A stretch of 64,000 nt of DNA. Source: Cognaticolwellia mytili (GTDB lineage Bacteria; Pseudomonadota; Gammaproteobacteria; Enterobacterales; Alteromonadaceae). The stretch spans positions 186,001-250,000 of the forward strand of contig NZ_NBOF01000001.1 in NCBI RefSeq assembly GCF_002104475.1. Direction: 5' to 3'. Positions within the stretch are counted from its first letter, which is position 1; each line of letters opens with the position of its first letter. Shown here piece by piece: positions 45,531-56,100 of this stretch. Made by a program: the position numbers and the translations under genes. The notes under the pieces are model-generated. The model made no database searches and had not been told where the DNA came from. It worked only from the letters and a program-made list of their open reading frames with translations.

Positions 45531-45793
45531 ATACCCAAACCACTTGAAAATGCAGGATTCAGCAAGTCGAAAAAGGGTTAGCACCAAGACATTGATTGAA
45601 AGGAATGGTTGTTCCATTGTCGAAATCAATAACGCCGGAGATGACCTTTTATCGCCTTGCCCTGCGGGAGCTAAGCTAGAAAAACAGAGCAGCGTTGCAG
45701 CACTTGATAAGGGAATAACCATTATCTGCGTGCTGTGCCTTGCTCTGATTTCCTAGCTTAACTCTGAAACTGCATTTCAAGTGGCTTGGGTAT
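45531..45793. repeat. MITE-like 263-bp element with 20+ bp inverted ends
   Basis: The left end ATACCCAAACCACTTGAAAA (45531-45550) and the complement of the right end ATACCCAAGCCACTTGAAAT (45774-45793) agree at 18 of 20 positions, and similarity continues into ATGCAG. No intact coding sequence. It fills most of the 460-bp gap between the membrane protein and GH97; the rest, up to 45960, holds the GH97 terminator. Confidence 0.65.
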
Positions 45794-45905
45794 AAGTGCA
45801 GTTTTTCACTGCTGAGAGAGTATAAGGTAGTTTTAATCGTGCTTGAAGTGGAATTTTAAACAGTGAAAATAAGAGGGAGGGTGTGAGAAGTATTAATTAT
45901 CAGTA

Positions 45906-45936
45906 TAAAAAACCACGCGTATTCGCGTGGTTTTAT
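45906..45936 (-). terminator. Intrinsic terminator of the GH97 gene
   Basis: Minus-strand stem AAAACCACGCG-AATA-CGCGTGGTTTTTT, 25 nt after the GH97 stop, ends in a T-run. Confidence 0.9.
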
Positions 45937-45960
45937 TGCTTAGACATTGTTTATATTTTC

Positions 45961-48006
45961 TTAATCAAGAGCTTTAAATCTAATTGCAGCACCGCCACTT
46001 GTTGCTAATGGTAACGTTATACTGTCGCTTGATTTAACAGCTTTATTTTCGATAATTAAATCATAAGGGTTATTAACCCATTCAGCCTTTTTACCATCGC
46101 GATAAATTTGCGCTTGGTAGCGTTTACCTTTTTCTAGAAAGTCTAGTTTTAATGTTATTTCGCGAGCATTTTCATCGGTTAGCGCACCTACAAACCAATC
46201 ACTTCCATTGCGCTCTTGTCTCGCAAAAGCAACGTAGTCACCAACTTCGCCAGCAATCGCGATACTTTCATGCCAGTCGGTAGGAACATCTTTAATAAAT
46301 TGAAATGCTGGCATATTGGCTTGGTAATTTTTTGGTAAATCGGCTGCCATTTGAATTGGGCTGTAAAGCACAACATACAGAGCAAGCTGCTTAGCTAAGG
46401 TGGTTTGTGGTCGGTTAGTGTCACTGCCTAAACCATTAAAGCTCATATCAAAAATACCTGGCGTAAAATCCATTGGCCCAGCTAATAAACGTGTAAAAGG
46501 TAATATTGCGGTGTGTTCAGGTGGGTTTGGCGGCGTGCCCCATGCGTTAAATTCTTGGCCTCTAGCACCTTCTCTAGCGATCCAGTTAGGATACGTTCTA
46601 CGCAACCCTGTCGCTTTTATTGGTTCATGGGTATTAATACTAATTTTATGTTTAGCGGCTTCAGTAACACTGTGTAAGTATTCATTAACCATAAACTGAC
46701 CATCGTGCCACTCTTTACGCACTATGCCATCTTCGTCGATACGCTTAATATTTCCACCATCAGCAACATAGCCCGTTTTTATTTGGTTAACACCATGTTT
46801 TTGATAAAGCGCATAAGCATCAGACATTTGATTACGGTAATTGGTAACACTGCCTGACGTTTCATGATGACCAATTAAACGCACACCTTTTTTAGCGCCA
46901 TATTGACTGATTTTTTCAATATCAAAATCATCATAAGATTTCGTGAAATTAAAAACATCACCATTGCTGAACCATGCGCCATCCCAGCCTTTATTCCAGC
47001 CTTCAACTAGTACACCTGAAAAACCATGTTCAGCAGCAAAGTCCATGTAACGCATAGTTTCACTGGTGGTAGCGCCATGCTTATCTCCACTACCCCAAGT
47101 ATTGGTTTCAATATGCATTCCCCACCAAATACCGACATATTTACCCGGTTCAACCCAAGAAACGTCACCCAGTTTATTTGGCTCATTAAGGTTTAAAATT
47201 AGGTTTGAATTTAATAATCCGACTGCATCTTTGCTGATTTGAATGGTGCGCCATGGTGATTTAAAGTTCGCGGTAGTTTTTACTAAACTACCGTCTGACC
47301 AAGGTGTTAAATCAGCTTTCAATGTACCAGGGCGTTTTTGATTAAGCGTCATTGCGGCATAGTCAACAAGTGCTGCTTCATGAATACTGAGATGTGTGCC
47401 AGACGGTAATTTAAAAGTAAAAGGCGTATGTGCTCTATCAACGCTTTCTACATTTGTGGTGTTATAGGTATATTCATATCGGTTCCAACCACGAGCAGGA
47501 ATCCACCAAGCAGTCGATTGCTTTGCATTAGCCAAAGAAAACTCTGTTAACTCATTGGTAATTTCAACATGTGCCAAACCTTTTTGTTTAGGCACTTCAT
47601 AACGAAAGCCAATTCCGTCATTAAAGGCACGAAAGCGAACTTTATATTTATTAGCACTGTCGCGAGAGGTAGTAAACGTTAGTAGCAACTCATTGTGCTT
47701 GTCAGAAACATTCTCACGCTCTCCCCAGGGTAACGTCCAATGGCTATCAACTTGCTTTTGGCTAACTTCAGCTATTTTAAAACCGTCACTAAAACCATGA
47801 GTGTTTTTAAACAACATGCCTAGCTTTGATGATGTAATGACAGTTTCGTTATTAAAAGTTACTTGGTAGTTTGGATGTTTTTCATCACTAATACTAATGG
47901 TAATAGCCTCATCAGGAGAGCTTACGCTGACCGTTTTGGCTATTCCTTCAAAGGGTGAAAGTAATCCAATAAAAAATAGGGAGGAATATAAAGAGTAATT
48001 TTTCAT
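45961..48006 (-). CDS. GH97 alpha-glucosidase (SusB-like), exported
   Basis: A 681-residue enzyme with an N-terminal signal peptide (to about residue 23). The GH97 layout is an N-terminal beta-sandwich, a central (beta/alpha)8 domain (about 275-580), and a C-terminal sheet. Glu461 (NTHEPIKATGLRRTYPN) and Glu485 (REGARGQEFN) correspond to the base and acid region of inverting SusB, so alpha-glucosidase activity is expected rather than the retaining galactosidase type, which carries a catalytic Asp. It probably releases glucose from malto-oligosaccharides in the periplasm. An operator-like site lies 63 nt upstream. Confidence 0.9.
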   Translation of the reverse strand: MKNYSLYSSLFFIGLLSPFEGIAKTVSVSSPDEAITISISDEKHPNYQVTFNNETVITSSKLGMLFKNTHGFSDGFKIAEVSQKQVDSHWTLPWGERENVSDKHNELLLTFTTSRDSANKYKVRFRAFNDGIGFRYEVPKQKGLAHVEITNELTEFSLANAKQSTAWWIPARGWNRYEYTYNTTNVESVDRAHTPFTFKLPSGTHLSIHEAALVDYAAMTLNQKRPGTLKADLTPWSDGSLVKTTANFKSPWRTIQISKDAVGLLNSNLILNLNEPNKLGDVSWVEPGKYVGIWWGMHIETNTWGSGDKHGATTSETMRYMDFAAEHGFSGVLVEGWNKGWDGAWFSNGDVFNFTKSYDDFDIEKISQYGAKKGVRLIGHHETSGSVTNYRNQMSDAYALYQKHGVNQIKTGYVADGGNIKRIDEDGIVRKEWHDGQFMVNEYLHSVTEAAKHKISINTHEPIKATGLRRTYPNWIAREGARGQEFNAWGTPPNPPEHTAILPFTRLLAGPMDFTPGIFDMSFNGLGSDTNRPQTTLAKQLALYVVLYSPIQMAADLPKNYQANMPAFQFIKDVPTDWHESIAIAGEVGDYVAFARQERNGSDWFVGALTDENAREITLKLDFLEKGKRYQAQIYRDGKKAEWVNNPYDLIIENKAVKSSDSITLPLATSGGAAIRFKALD

Positions 48007-48813
48007 TTTATTTTGTTCTTGTAAGACAGTGCTTAAGAATAAATTGATATAGAAGGAGTTTCAGTAATTTGCATACGTATTCAAATCATTAATCTGCTAT
48101 TAATTAGGTGCTGAGCTATATTGTACTCAAATTTGTAGATTTGATAGTGAAAAATTTATCTGTATACGCTAGGAGGGGGAGTTTGGTTTATATTATTCAG
48201 TGGTAGGCTGTTTTTAATGCTAACAAAGCAGAATGAACGAAGTTTGGTTACTCCAAATAAGTGAAATTTTAATGCAGCTAACGTTAAAAATAGCCATTAC
48301 CCGGGGCTAAAGTTCATGCTTTTAGAAAATGTAACTATTGGTTAGAACATTGGCTTATTTATGCGTTTAGCTGATGTCTTTGATATAGAATAGACATCGA
48401 AAAAACATTAGCCTATATTATGCTAAAGTGGAATGTTTTTGTTGTAGTGTTCCTAGTGAGCTTAAGTCAACTATGAATTCAACGTTCCATTATTTTGTAT
48501 TTCTAAGAATCTTTGTTTTTAAGTTTACCTATCATTATGCTTAATTGAGTGGCTAACTCTCTCGTCTAGTTAAAAAATTGCGGGTATAATAATACTTTTA
48601 AAGTGCTTTCTATTATTGCTTAAGTATTGAGTTTTACGCAATATTCGAGAAAGAATAGGGAGATAAAGTCACACTTTCTAGCATGTTTGATCTTAAACAA
48701 AAAGTTGGTTATCACTTTTTCAATTGGGTTGACTTAATAGCACACCCTGATAATACTCAACTGGTGTAGTAGATAATATCGTTTATTAAACTTGGCATAA
48801 AGAATCGATAAAA
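48007..48813. other. 807-bp intergenic region
   Basis: Contains the GH97 operator site (48070-48083). I see no convincing gene. GATGTCT/AGACATC (48373-48379 and 48392-48398) is a perfect 7-bp hairpin with a 12-nt loop, and TTAGC/GCTAA (about 48408-48425) a second small one. TATAAT at 48585-48590 has no good -35. Confidence 0.5.
48070..48083. promoter_or_regulatory. Putative operator upstream of GH97
   Basis: TGCATACGTATTCA, which reads TGAATACGTATGCA on the gene's strand; the core ATACGTAT is a perfect palindrome. It lies 63 nt before the GH97 start and belongs to the same family as sites 1409, 57423 and 59960. Confidence 0.6.
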
Positions 48814-49254
48814 ATGAAGATTATTAGTTTTATCTTATTATTATTTTACAGCCTCAATGCATCAAGCATTGAAATTAAAGTAGATAGTAAAATTGCTATT
48901 ATTTCTAGTGTTAATATTGTTGCGTTGAATGAACGGCAAATTCGCAATCTATTCAGTTTAAAAAAGAAACTTCTTCCTAATAATACCCGTGCAGTACTTG
49001 TGAGACTTCCATTTTCACATGATGTAAGTAAAATTTTTTGCCAAAATATTTACGAACTTTATCCTTATCAACTACAACGACAGTGGGACCGACTTGTTTT
49101 CTCAGGTAAGGCGACTGCACCAAAGCAAGCTAATTCAGAATCAGAGGTAATTAAACTTGTTGCCTCTTATCCTAACGCCTTAGGTTATATTTCAGCAAAC
49201 TCACCATTACTTACAGAATATAAAGGACAGATAAATGTCGTCGCTGTTTATTAG
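48814..49254 (+). CDS. PBP-like periplasmic protein (PstS-domain family)
   Basis: A 146-residue protein with a signal peptide (MKIISFILLLFYSLNAS). The mature part is a short version of the phosphate-type binding domain (IRNLFSLKKKLLPNNTRAVLVRLPFSHDVSKIFCQNIY, then the late GYISANS). Full PstS is twice as long, so it is a single-lobe or truncated-family form with unknown ligand. Such short PBP-like proteins occur next to sensor c-di-GMP enzymes in Vibrio and Shewanella. It overlaps the next gene by 20 nt, so the three genes to 52828 form one operon. Confidence 0.7.
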   Translation: MKIISFILLLFYSLNASSIEIKVDSKIAIISSVNIVALNERQIRNLFSLKKKLLPNNTRAVLVRLPFSHDVSKIFCQNIYELYPYQLQRQWDRLVFSGKATAPKQANSESEVIKLVASYPNALGYISANSPLLTEYKGQINVVAVY

Positions 49255-50404
49255 GCTATTAATAGCCTCAGCATTTTTACTTTCTTTTGGTGCTAATACC
49301 ACTGACTGGGTAGACAATATCTCAACTTCAGGTTTTATCGCCGCAGGAGCATTAAATATATCATCTAACGAAGATGATAAGGCAACTAAGTCAAGTTCGA
49401 TAGTTGAAGGGGGCTTGCACTTATCAGCAATATTACCTAAAAATATTGAGATGAACGGTCAAGTACTTTATCGCGATGTGGGTGACTTATCTAATTATTC
49501 AAACTTTAAAGCTTTTAGTTTGGACTATTTAACTTTTGATTGGCGATACAGCGGCAGTGAAAATAGTGAACAGGTTGTTAGTATTGGTCGCTTTAAATCT
49601 AATGGCGGTATATATAGTAATACACGAGATATTCCCTTTACACGCCCTAGCATCTTATTGGCACAACCCATTTATACTGAAGAGTCAAGGTCAATAAATT
49701 CTCATATAGATGGCATTCGATTTAATTCGACAATTTTTACCTCGCAAGGGGATTATAGTGTCGAAGTAGGCTTTGGCGATAATGAATTGAGTGACAACTT
49801 TATTTCATCGCTTTTACAGGGAGATAACTCAGATAGTATTAGTGCTGATGGCATGTATTTTCTTGATTTGAGGTATAGAAATAGCAATTGGCTCATTGTA
49901 TCTACTTATCATAATGTTGAAATAGAATTTGCTGGGGCAATAGCTGGAGATAGCTTCGGTGTGCCTAATTTTAATTTCGATATAAACATGAAAGTGCAGT
50001 TAGAAAACTTATTGCTTGGTGTTCAATATTTGACAAAAGATTTCGAAATTACGGCAGAGCTAATTAAGCAAAAAGCAACGACTCCTATGATTGACATTTT
50101 CTCCTCATATTCTTCAAAAGATCTTGCATATAAAGCGTTTGGATATTATTTACAAGCTAGGTATTTCATAACGCCAACAGTGTCAATGATGGCAAGGTAT
50201 GAAAATTTAGACTTAGATTTGAAGGATATGCCCGAGATCGTAAATAGTCTTACAGGAAATGCACTATCAGACAGCGAAAACTACGGTTTATCATTGATTT
50301 GGCTAATTGATGAAAATTGGCAAATCGCTGCTGATTACCACATTCGAAAAAATATGCACGTAGATACTAAGTACTCATTAATTGAAGTTTCATGGCGTTT
50401 TTAA
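49235..50404 (+). CDS. Outer-membrane beta-barrel (porin-like) protein
   Basis: A 389-residue protein with a signal peptide (to about residue 20). Alternating hydrophobic/polar strands run throughout and the chain ends in an aromatic residue (EVSWRF), the usual outer-membrane targeting signal. It resembles the short OprB/DcaP-like trimeric porins only in composition. It starts within the 3' end of the PBP-like gene and is followed 3 nt later by the GGDEF-EAL gene. The channel may bring in, or present, the ligand sensed by this system; that is inference. Confidence 0.7.
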   Translation: MSSLFIRLLIASAFLLSFGANTTDWVDNISTSGFIAAGALNISSNEDDKATKSSSIVEGGLHLSAILPKNIEMNGQVLYRDVGDLSNYSNFKAFSLDYLTFDWRYSGSENSEQVVSIGRFKSNGGIYSNTRDIPFTRPSILLAQPIYTEESRSINSHIDGIRFNSTIFTSQGDYSVEVGFGDNELSDNFISSLLQGDNSDSISADGMYFLDLRYRNSNWLIVSTYHNVEIEFAGAIAGDSFGVPNFNFDINMKVQLENLLLGVQYLTKDFEITAELIKQKATTPMIDIFSSYSSKDLAYKAFGYYLQARYFITPTVSMMARYENLDLDLKDMPEIVNSLTGNALSDSENYGLSLIWLIDENWQIAADYHIRKNMHVDTKYSLIEVSWRF

Positions 50405-50407
50405 TTA

Positions 50408-52828
50408 ATGCGGCATATTAGTTTACAATCGATAGGGTTGGGCGTATTAATGGCAGTTTTTGTGCCAGTATCGATTATTGCCTACCAAATAGAGAGTAGC
50501 CTTTTTGAGCAACAAATAGAGAGTTCTCAGCAAAAAACGAAAGGTGAAACGGAGCAGGCATTTAACTCGTTTATTCAGCAACAATTTCGTTTAGTTGTTG
50601 TACTTGCAGAAGAAATAATTTTTTTACGCAATGTAAATAAACTTGATTATGCAATGGCATCAAACGAATTAATGCTTGCACTACCTAAATTACAAATGAG
50701 CTACCCCGTCAGCGATATTAAATTGATAAACCCCACGCAACAAACCCTAAATATCGGGAAGCCAAGGGGAACCAATTTTAATACTATGTATGAGCACTTA
50801 ATTAAGACAGAATCTCCCGTATTTAATATTTCTTGTGTCAGTGATTGTTATATGAGTGTTGCGATCCCGGTGGAGTTAGAAGGAATAATTTGGGCATTTG
50901 TAATCACTGTAGAGCTAGACGAAACACTTGTTTCATTTAGCTTATTAAGAAATATAAATATCGCATTACTTACCGAAGGCAACTCAAAAAATATAACAGG
51001 TCGACAATGGCAGCAATACAACATGCCAATATTAACTAATAATAAACATACTCAGCCTATAATGAATATGCTGGCAAGTGAACCAAAAGCTGCATTGCTC
51101 AATGGTGTTCATACAATGTATAAACAAAGCAATCATTTTGTTTGGCAATATCAATATAACACGAGAAAAAATACAGGTTTGAATTTACTGTTTATTGAAG
51201 ATACAACCATCTTGCGACAAGAGCAACGTGATCGTTTTATCTTTGAGGTTATATTTATTATAGTTTTACTCAGTGCCATTATCATCGCGGTAGTGAGCTT
51301 TATCTCTAGTCCTGTCATACGTTTGCGAAGGCTAGCATATGTTGTTAAGAAAACAGGTAAGAAAGAATATGCTAAAGCTATTGATATTTTAGAGAGAAAT
51401 ACCAAAAAGTCACTGTTTATAGATGAAATTTCAACTGTGCAAAATGCACTTTTAGAAACGACAATAAACCTACAAAGTTATGAACATGATTTAAAAAAGT
51501 ATAATAGTCATTTAGAGCATGTCGCCTCACATGATTCTATCACCGGACTGAAAAACCGTTATGCTTTTTCTACTTATTTTGATCAACTGTCGATAGGTGA
51601 TGAGAGTGTTGAAGTAACCCTTATTCTTATTGATGTATTTGGCCTTACAGCGTTAAATAATAATCTTGGACATGAAGTTGGTGATAGAGTTTTACTTGAA
51701 ATTGCGAATAAAATTAAAACGTTTGAGAATGATTTTAGAAAAGTCTACCGTTTTGGTAGCGATGAATTTATTTTTTGCTGTACGAATAAGAAATCTGAAA
51801 ATCAAGTTGTGATGTTTGTTGAAGATGTGCTGCGCTTATTTGATGAAAATATTCAATTTGATAAGTTATCATTAGCGATTAATATGAATGTTGGCATTGG
51901 TTATGCTGAAACATCAGATAATAATTTTCATAAATTGATCAGCCAAACGGCTATAGCGCTTCATGAAGCAAAAAATAATGGTAGCGATTCTTATCAGTTT
52001 TTTACGCCTGAGATGGAAGCCAAATCGGAGTTATTATTTAGAATAAAGTCTGACTTCTCATCTTCATTGGAAAAGGGGGAGTTCTCATTAAATTATCAAC
52101 CAATGATTAACTTTTGGAGTGAAAAGTTGGTTAAGATGGAAGCACTTATTCGTTGGCATCATGAGGAAATTGGCCATATTTACCCTGATCAATTTATTCC
52201 GATTCTTGAAGAAACAGGGCAAATAGTACCACTGACAAATTGGATACTTAATCAAACCCTTGCGATGATAAAAACACTGGATAGTATGGGATTAAATAAT
52301 GTTGTTATTTCAGTGAACATTAGTGGCCGACAAGTAACTGATCTGAATTTTATCGATGAAATTTCTAAAAAATTAGCATATTACGAAGTAAGCTCCAATC
52401 GCATTGAGTTGGAAATAACTGAAACAACATTAGTGAATGATTTTGATATTGCTAAAGAGTGGGTTGAAAAAGCACAAAAGTTTGGTTTTAAAGTTGCGAT
52501 GGACGATTTTGGTACAGGTTACTCGTCTTTGTCGTATTTGACTAACATGTCATTTGATACGATTAAGCTTGATCGCTCGTTAATAGATTCCATAGCCACA
52601 GAAGAAAAACATCAAAATGTGGTCACCTCAATGGTTAGCATGATAAAAAATTTAGGCTTAGATATTGTTGTTGAAGGCATAGAAAATCGTGAGCAATTTA
52701 TATTTATGAGGGATATAAATTCAAATACAGCCCAAGGATATTTAATTTCTAAACCTTTGAGTTTAGAAAACTTAAAGATCAAACTTAAAAACTATCAAAA
52801 GTCAGGTAAATGGTTTGAAAATAAGTAG
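50408..52828 (+). CDS. Membrane GGDEF-EAL c-di-GMP enzyme
   Basis: An 806-residue protein. TM1 (about 9-26), a large periplasmic sensor region (about 27-275) with a Cys pair CVSDC, TM2 (about 277-299), a HAMP-like linker, GGDEF (about 370-530) and EAL (about 545-800). The cyclase motif is GSDEF (450-454), one residue off and possibly still active or a GTP sensor. The EAL motif (578-580), ELEITET, DDFG (Asp699/700) and VVEGIE are intact, so phosphodiesterase activity is likely. It is the third gene of the PBP-like/porin-like operon and probably its signal output. Confidence 0.9.
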   Translation: MRHISLQSIGLGVLMAVFVPVSIIAYQIESSLFEQQIESSQQKTKGETEQAFNSFIQQQFRLVVVLAEEIIFLRNVNKLDYAMASNELMLALPKLQMSYPVSDIKLINPTQQTLNIGKPRGTNFNTMYEHLIKTESPVFNISCVSDCYMSVAIPVELEGIIWAFVITVELDETLVSFSLLRNINIALLTEGNSKNITGRQWQQYNMPILTNNKHTQPIMNMLASEPKAALLNGVHTMYKQSNHFVWQYQYNTRKNTGLNLLFIEDTTILRQEQRDRFIFEVIFIIVLLSAIIIAVVSFISSPVIRLRRLAYVVKKTGKKEYAKAIDILERNTKKSLFIDEISTVQNALLETTINLQSYEHDLKKYNSHLEHVASHDSITGLKNRYAFSTYFDQLSIGDESVEVTLILIDVFGLTALNNNLGHEVGDRVLLEIANKIKTFENDFRKVYRFGSDEFIFCCTNKKSENQVVMFVEDVLRLFDENIQFDKLSLAINMNVGIGYAETSDNNFHKLISQTAIALHEAKNNGSDSYQFFTPEMEAKSELLFRIKSDFSSSLEKGEFSLNYQPMINFWSEKLVKMEALIRWHHEEIGHIYPDQFIPILEETGQIVPLTNWILNQTLAMIKTLDSMGLNNVVISVNISGRQVTDLNFIDEISKKLAYYEVSSNRIELEITETTLVNDFDIAKEWVEKAQKFGFKVAMDDFGTGYSSLSYLTNMSFDTIKLDRSLIDSIATEEKHQNVVTSMVSMIKNLGLDIVVEGIENREQFIFMRDINSNTAQGYLISKPLSLENLKIKLKNYQKSGKWFENK

Positions 52829-53150
52829 TTATGCCTAAGTTTATATCAATCAATGGCACTTAGATATTTTGGCAAATAGAGTGACAATTTTTATATTCTC
52901 AATGACGTTTGCCAAAAAGCATATCAGAAATATACATTAGACTATGAAGATCCTTTCTCGAACCGCGCTTAAAATTTATAATGATAACTAAAATTCTTGG
53001 ATAAATTTCTTACTAAAATTTGATTGTAGAGTGTTTTATGCCAAAGTTTGTGGCATCGCACAATTTAAAGTTATTAAAACTAAAAAGCTTATTGTTTTGC
53101 AATAAGCTTTTTTAATATCTGAGGTTATTTATCGCCTTATCGCTTGCGTG
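52829..53150. other. 322-bp intergenic region
   Basis: No coding potential or repeat that I can support. It holds the shared hairpin terminator at 53082-53113. Confidence 0.5.
53082..53113. terminator. Bidirectional intrinsic terminator
   Basis: AAAAAGCTTATTG-TTTTG-CAATAAGCTTTTTT between the convergent GGDEF-EAL and pullulanase genes; T-runs on both strands. Confidence 0.9.
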
Positions 53151-56100
53151 TTATTGACATTGCTGAATTATAATATCTCCAACATTGAAGCCTTTAGCTG
53201 GATTGTCGCTTTCTAAAGTAAGCAAGAAGCTATATGAACCCGCAGGAAGTGTTGTATTGTTATTACTTTGTCCAGCATCATTAAAGGCAACAGGGTAACT
53301 AACACCCACTTCAAGGTTACTATCTAATAAGTCATTGCTATTACTCGCTTGTGCCCAAAGTTGAGTGGTCCAGCTGCCATCGTCTGAAGCGAGTTTAAAT
53401 TGCATTGCGCCATCAAAATCAGCAACGGCTTGGTATTGATTATTTCCCTTGTAATGCAATCGATAGGCTTCTTCAGCGTTCCATCCTGAATGATCACCAC
53501 GTACATATAATTGACCGCCTCCAGTGATATCAAAAGGAATTGGATCTGATGAATCTGCTAGCGCATCACAATCTACAGTTTCATTTTTACTAGCAATATT
53601 CAACTCAGGGATGGCAGTCGAGGCATTTAACGTAAAGCCATAATTACCAGCTGTTGCTATGGTCATTTCAAGGTTGCCACCATTGTCACTAATACTAATA
53701 GAGCCGTTAGCAAAAGTTAAATCGCTATAACCAAGGTTAACGGCGTCCCACGCATTGTCAGCAATTTTAAATTGATAGGTGCCGGCATCAAGAGTAAAGT
53801 TCAGCTCGTAAATACCGTTACTGTCATAAATAAATTGATCGCTTGTATTTAAACCATCGTTACCCCAATTATTCATACTGCCGCGTAGGTATACTTCTAC
53901 GTCACCAAATGGGGTGGCATCAGGAGCATTTGAAGTTGCATCAGCAGCAAGTCCAGCTCCTTGGCTTGCACCTTGAGGTTTAACAAATACCGCGGTTGTT
54001 AGGGCGGGTACAGTAAAAGTGCCACTTTCAGCGTTAGCAGTAAAATTCGCTGATTTTACGGTATTGTCTGCAGAATTTTGCTGGATGCTATGCAATTCAA
54101 AATCAGCAGCGGTGTTAACGGTTAATGCTTGTTGCTCAGTACTACCATTGATAACAACAACAAGTGCATCATTGTTAGCGTCGAGGTCGGTTAAACCAGT
54201 ACCATCATCAATACTCATAACAATGACGCCTTGCGTTTGACTTGGCCCGGTATTGTGAAAGCCTACTCGCTCAATAATATCTTGCTTAGTGGTTAGTCTA
54301 AATAGCGGACTTGAACGACGAAGACTCATAAACTCTTTGAAAATATCACCTGAGAAAGTGATATCTGCAGCACTTACCGCGGTTTCACTATTATTGATCA
54401 GTGAGCCTATTGTGTTCCATTTACTCTCATTGTCTTGCGCTAATGGTAAGCCAACGTTCCAGTTGTTAGATGTTTTAGTGAAATCAACTTTGTTAAACCA
54501 GTCTCCTGCATCGTAAGTATTTCGATCCATTGATTTGGAACGAATTAAGTCGCCACCTAATTGTAAGAATGTAATGCCTTGGCTCACTAGTGGCAAAGTA
54601 CCCGCAATATTTTGCATTCGCACTCGATTGGCAACACTGACGCCAGGTTCGATGCCATATTGTAGTTGATCCCATAAGGTTTCATTGTCGTGCTTCGACA
54701 CATAATTAATGATATCCGCTGGGTCTTGCGCATAAGAGGGCTTAGAAAATGTGCTAGCAAGTTTAACAATATTGTTTTTATCTTTTAGTTGATAATCTGC
54801 AATAGTACCGATTAAGCCTAAACGAATGATATCTTGATCATTAAGCGTACCATTTGCACTAAATAGTGAAGCGCTGCGAATAATGTCACGAGGACGGTCG
54901 TTAAATGTACCTACTTCAGTACCGGCCATATTGGCTTGATTTGCTTGAACATAACCACGTTCATCACGTGTCCAACCTTCACCGTAAAAGTAATTATCGG
55001 CGTCAATCGCTTGTACTGCTTCGCGTGCTGCTAAAATAGACTCTGAAGAGTTGTTACTCATGATATCAAAACGGAAACCATCGAATTTATACGCTTGCGT
55101 CCACGTTATTAATGAGTCTTGCATCAGTTTATGCATCATCTCATGCTCTGGTGCAGTATCTTGACAACAGGTTGATGTTTCAACGTCACCTGATATTAAG
55201 TTGCGGCGATGGTAATACCCAGGAACTACTTTATCGAGCACTGAATCTTCCCATAAACCAGAAGAGTTGGTGTGGTTGTAAACAACGTCCAATACTACTC
55301 GTAAGCCCATTTCGTGTAATGATTGGTTCATTGCGCGCATTTCTTTGATACGAGCAACACCATCAGGGTTTGAAGCATAGCTACCATCAGGAGCGGTGAA
55401 ATGCTCAGGGTCATAACCCCAGTTAAAGCTATCTAAACCGCGCATTGATTGCACAAGTGCTTGAGCATTATTCGAAGTAGGTGCGTAGCTTGCTAAAACA
55501 TCTGATAATATTGCGGTATTATTTTCAACACCGCAAACAGGCGCTGTACTATTTGCTGCACACAATTCAGCTACCGTGTTTGATAAATTTACGCTGTTCT
55601 CTAAGTCTTCATTAATGCTGGCAATATCATTAGCCGGTAAAAATTGAAAGTGTGTTAATCCTGCATCAACTAATGATTTTAGGTGGGTAACGGGCGCTGA
55701 TGTTTCTTCGGTAAAAGCTAAGTATTTACCGCGGTTTTCTTCTGTGGTGCTGCTATCAGAAACACTAAAATCTCGGATATGACCTTCGTAAATGATGGCA
55801 TCTTCAGGATTGTCAATTGTAGGTATTGCGTGTTCATCCCAATTACTTGGCTTTAAATCATCATCTGATAAGTTAACAAATTGTGAGTATTCACCATTTG
55901 TGGCTAAAGATACTGAGTATGGGTCTGTTGCATCGATGGTTTCAAATTTTTGATTTAACGGGTGGTAAACGGTTAATTCGTAGCGATAAAAGGCTCTATC
56001 TAAAGTGTTGTCACCGCTAAAAGTCCAAATACCAGTACTTGTATCAACAGTCATATCTTCAGTTGATTGTAATGCTTTATTAGCATCATAGATTTTTAAT

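Noticed and set aside
45501-45722. 74-codon N-terminal extension of the 44469-45500 membrane protein
   Set aside because: It runs through the MITE-like element and lacks a ribosome site, while GTG 45500 has AAGGA at the right distance.
48585-48590. TATAAT as the promoter of the PBP-like operon
   Set aside because: No acceptable -35 at 16-18 bp and it is over 200 bp from the start codon.
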